Of a stretch of 5,990 bases of DNA, positions 5,462-5,990 are shown one piece after another. Origin of the DNA: Bacillota bacterium. Lineage in GTDB: Bacteria > Bacillota > Clostridia > Peptostreptococcales > Anaerovoracaceae. The notes below the pieces were generated by a model. The model made no database searches. It had not been told where the DNA came from and worked only from the letters and a program-made list of their open reading frames with translations. The DNA lies in NCBI GenBank assembly GCA_017431395.1, contig JAFRLD010000191.1, forward strand, positions 1 through 5,990, read 5' to 3'. The number at the start of each line of letters is the position of its first letter. The stretch's first letter is position 1. A program made the position numbers and the translations under genes.

Positions 5462-5483
5462 ACAGCGAACAGGAAAAAAGCAA
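5454..5483 (-). promoter_or_regulatory. Probable promoter of the small Cys-rich gene
   Basis: On the minus strand TTGCTT (5483-5478; 4 of 6 consensus) and TATAGT (5459-5454; 5 of 6) are 18 bp apart. Initiation near 5447 would give a leader of about 44 nt that contains the RBS. The -10 lies inside the palindrome TGTATA-N5-TATACA. Confidence 0.5.
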
Positions 5484-5499
5484 ACATTTTTCCATAAAA

Positions 5500-5542
5500 T
5501 GTAATGAAATAACCATTTTTTGTAATGAAGTTGTATTACAAC
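5500..5542. promoter_or_regulatory. TGTAAT-box cluster and palindromes upstream of the hydrolase gene
   Basis: TGTAATGAA occurs twice as a direct repeat, 21 bp apart (5500-5508 and 5521-5529), about two helical turns. The second TGTAAT is also paired with ATTACA (5535-5540), giving TGTAAT-N8-ATTACA. Overlapping it is GTTGTA-T-TACAAC (5530-5542), a perfect palindrome around one base. The cluster ends 19 bp before the hydrolase ATG, where a repressor or activator site is expected. I could not find a convincing -35/-10 pair on the + strand, so the hydrolase promoter is unlocated or activator-dependent. Confidence 0.45.
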
Positions 5543-5549
5543 AAGAAAT

Positions 5550-5554
5550 GAGGG
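5550..5554 (+). promoter_or_regulatory. Ribosome binding site of the hydrolase gene
   Basis: GAGGG, 7 nt before the ATG at 5562. It is weaker than the AGGAGG sites in the upstream operon but correctly placed, and it selects 5562 over the out-of-frame ATGs at 5548 and 5566. Confidence 0.65.
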
Positions 5555-5561
5555 ACCGAAA

Positions 5562-5990
5562 ATGTATGAAACATTTACATTGAGAGAGACCAGCCGAGGC
5601 AGGATCGAAGGGGTTCACTGGCCGCTCGCGGACGCGAAGCAGATCGTCTGTATCGTGCATGGGATCGGCGAATACGGCGGCCGTTATGACCGCGTAGCCA
5701 CCAGATTCAATGAAGCGGGCATCGCTGTCCTGTCGATGGACCTTCGAGGACACGGCAATTCCGTTGGTAAGAAGGGCGAATGCGCCCCGAGAGCGGATGT
5801 GCTGGATGATATCAGCGCGCTGCTGACCTGCGCCCAGCTGAAATATCCGGGCCTTCCGATCATCCTCTACGGGCACAGCATGGGAGGGAACATCACACTG
5901 GATTACCGCTGCCGCGGGGGGATGAACGACGTCCCGGTAGCCTATCTGATCTCAGCTCCATGGATCCGCCTGACCAAACCGATCCCGGAA
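5562..5990 (+). CDS. Alpha/beta hydrolase, lysophospholipase / monoacylglycerol lipase type (3' end outside window)
   Basis: The first 143 codons are open to the window edge. The start MYETFTLRETSRGRIEG matches the lid-less N-terminal strand of the Hydrolase_4 (serine aminopeptidase S33-like) group. IVCIVHGIGEYGGRYDRVA (28-46) holds the HG oxyanion-hole motif, and VLSMDLRGHGNS (56-67) is the classic second motif. The nucleophile elbow is ILYGHSMGGN (101-110) with Ser106. The catalytic Asp and His should lie beyond the edge. Such enzymes hydrolyse monoacylglycerols or lysophospholipids; the exact substrate cannot be told. No signal peptide is visible, so it is probably cytoplasmic or membrane-associated. 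It is divergent from the small Cys-rich gene across an AT-rich region holding operator-like repeats and does not belong to the upstream operon. Confidence 0.9.
   Translation, partial: MYETFTLRETSRGRIEGVHWPLADAKQIVCIVHGIGEYGGRYDRVATRFNEAGIAVLSMDLRGHGNSVGKKGECAPRADVLDDISALLTCAQLKYPGLPIILYGHSMGGNITLDYRCRGGMNDVPVAYLISAPWIRLTKPIPE

Noticed and set aside
5418..5876. Minus-strand open frame of 152 codons across the divergent region and hydrolase gene
   Set aside because: It runs antisense to the GHSMGG hydrolase and then through the AT-rich regulatory spacer, giving a meaningless Phe/Ser/Leu-rich tail.

Overview
The window looks like chromosomal, housekeeping DNA from a Gram-positive Firmicute of the class Clostridia. 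The reasons are the gene set (RimM, TrmD, a YggS/YlmE-type PLP protein, SepF, DivIVA, LspA, RluD), strong AGGAGG ribosome binding sites, a B. subtilis-like order (ylmE-sepF-...-divIVA, lspA-ylyB), and a HlyD-like membrane protein next to the division genes. The family within Clostridia cannot be fixed from sequence alone. The genes are GC-rich; the only clearly AT-rich stretch is the divergent intergenic region at about 5418-5549.

Layout. (1) 2-109: 3' end of rimM, overlapping trmD (109-858) by one base; this is the rRNA/tRNA maturation part of the usual rpsP-rimM-trmD operon. rplS, often the next gene, is absent. (2) A strong promoter-like element (TTGCAA, 17 bp, TATAAT) straddles the trmD stop codon and predicts transcription starting at or beside the ATG of the next gene, so that message may be leaderless. 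(3) 873-5187: six tightly packed genes on the + strand: HlyD-like protein, yggS, sepF, divIVA, lspA, rluD. Adjacent genes overlap or are 12-20 bp apart, so this reads as one operon. It joins cell division and growth-site proteins (SepF, DivIVA) with a PLP homeostasis protein, lipoprotein signal peptidase and a 23S rRNA pseudouridine synthase. The ylmG and ylmH genes that lie between sepF and divIVA in Bacillus are missing. (4) 5181-5272: a short GC-rich spacer made of reiterated 8-14 bp modules, where rluD converges with a minus-strand gene. (5) 5260-5403, minus strand: a 47-residue Cys-rich (zinc-ribbon-like) protein with its own RBS and a plausible promoter. (6) 5418-5549: an AT-rich divergent regulatory region with operator-like inverted repeats. 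(7) 5562-end: 5' part of an alpha/beta hydrolase of the lysophospholipase/monoacylglycerol lipase type, cut by the window edge.

I see no mobile element, CRISPR array, tRNA or rRNA. The points most worth a second look are the predicted leaderless promoter, the partnerless HlyD-like protein heading the division operon, the small Cys-rich gene, and the palindromes between it and the hydrolase.
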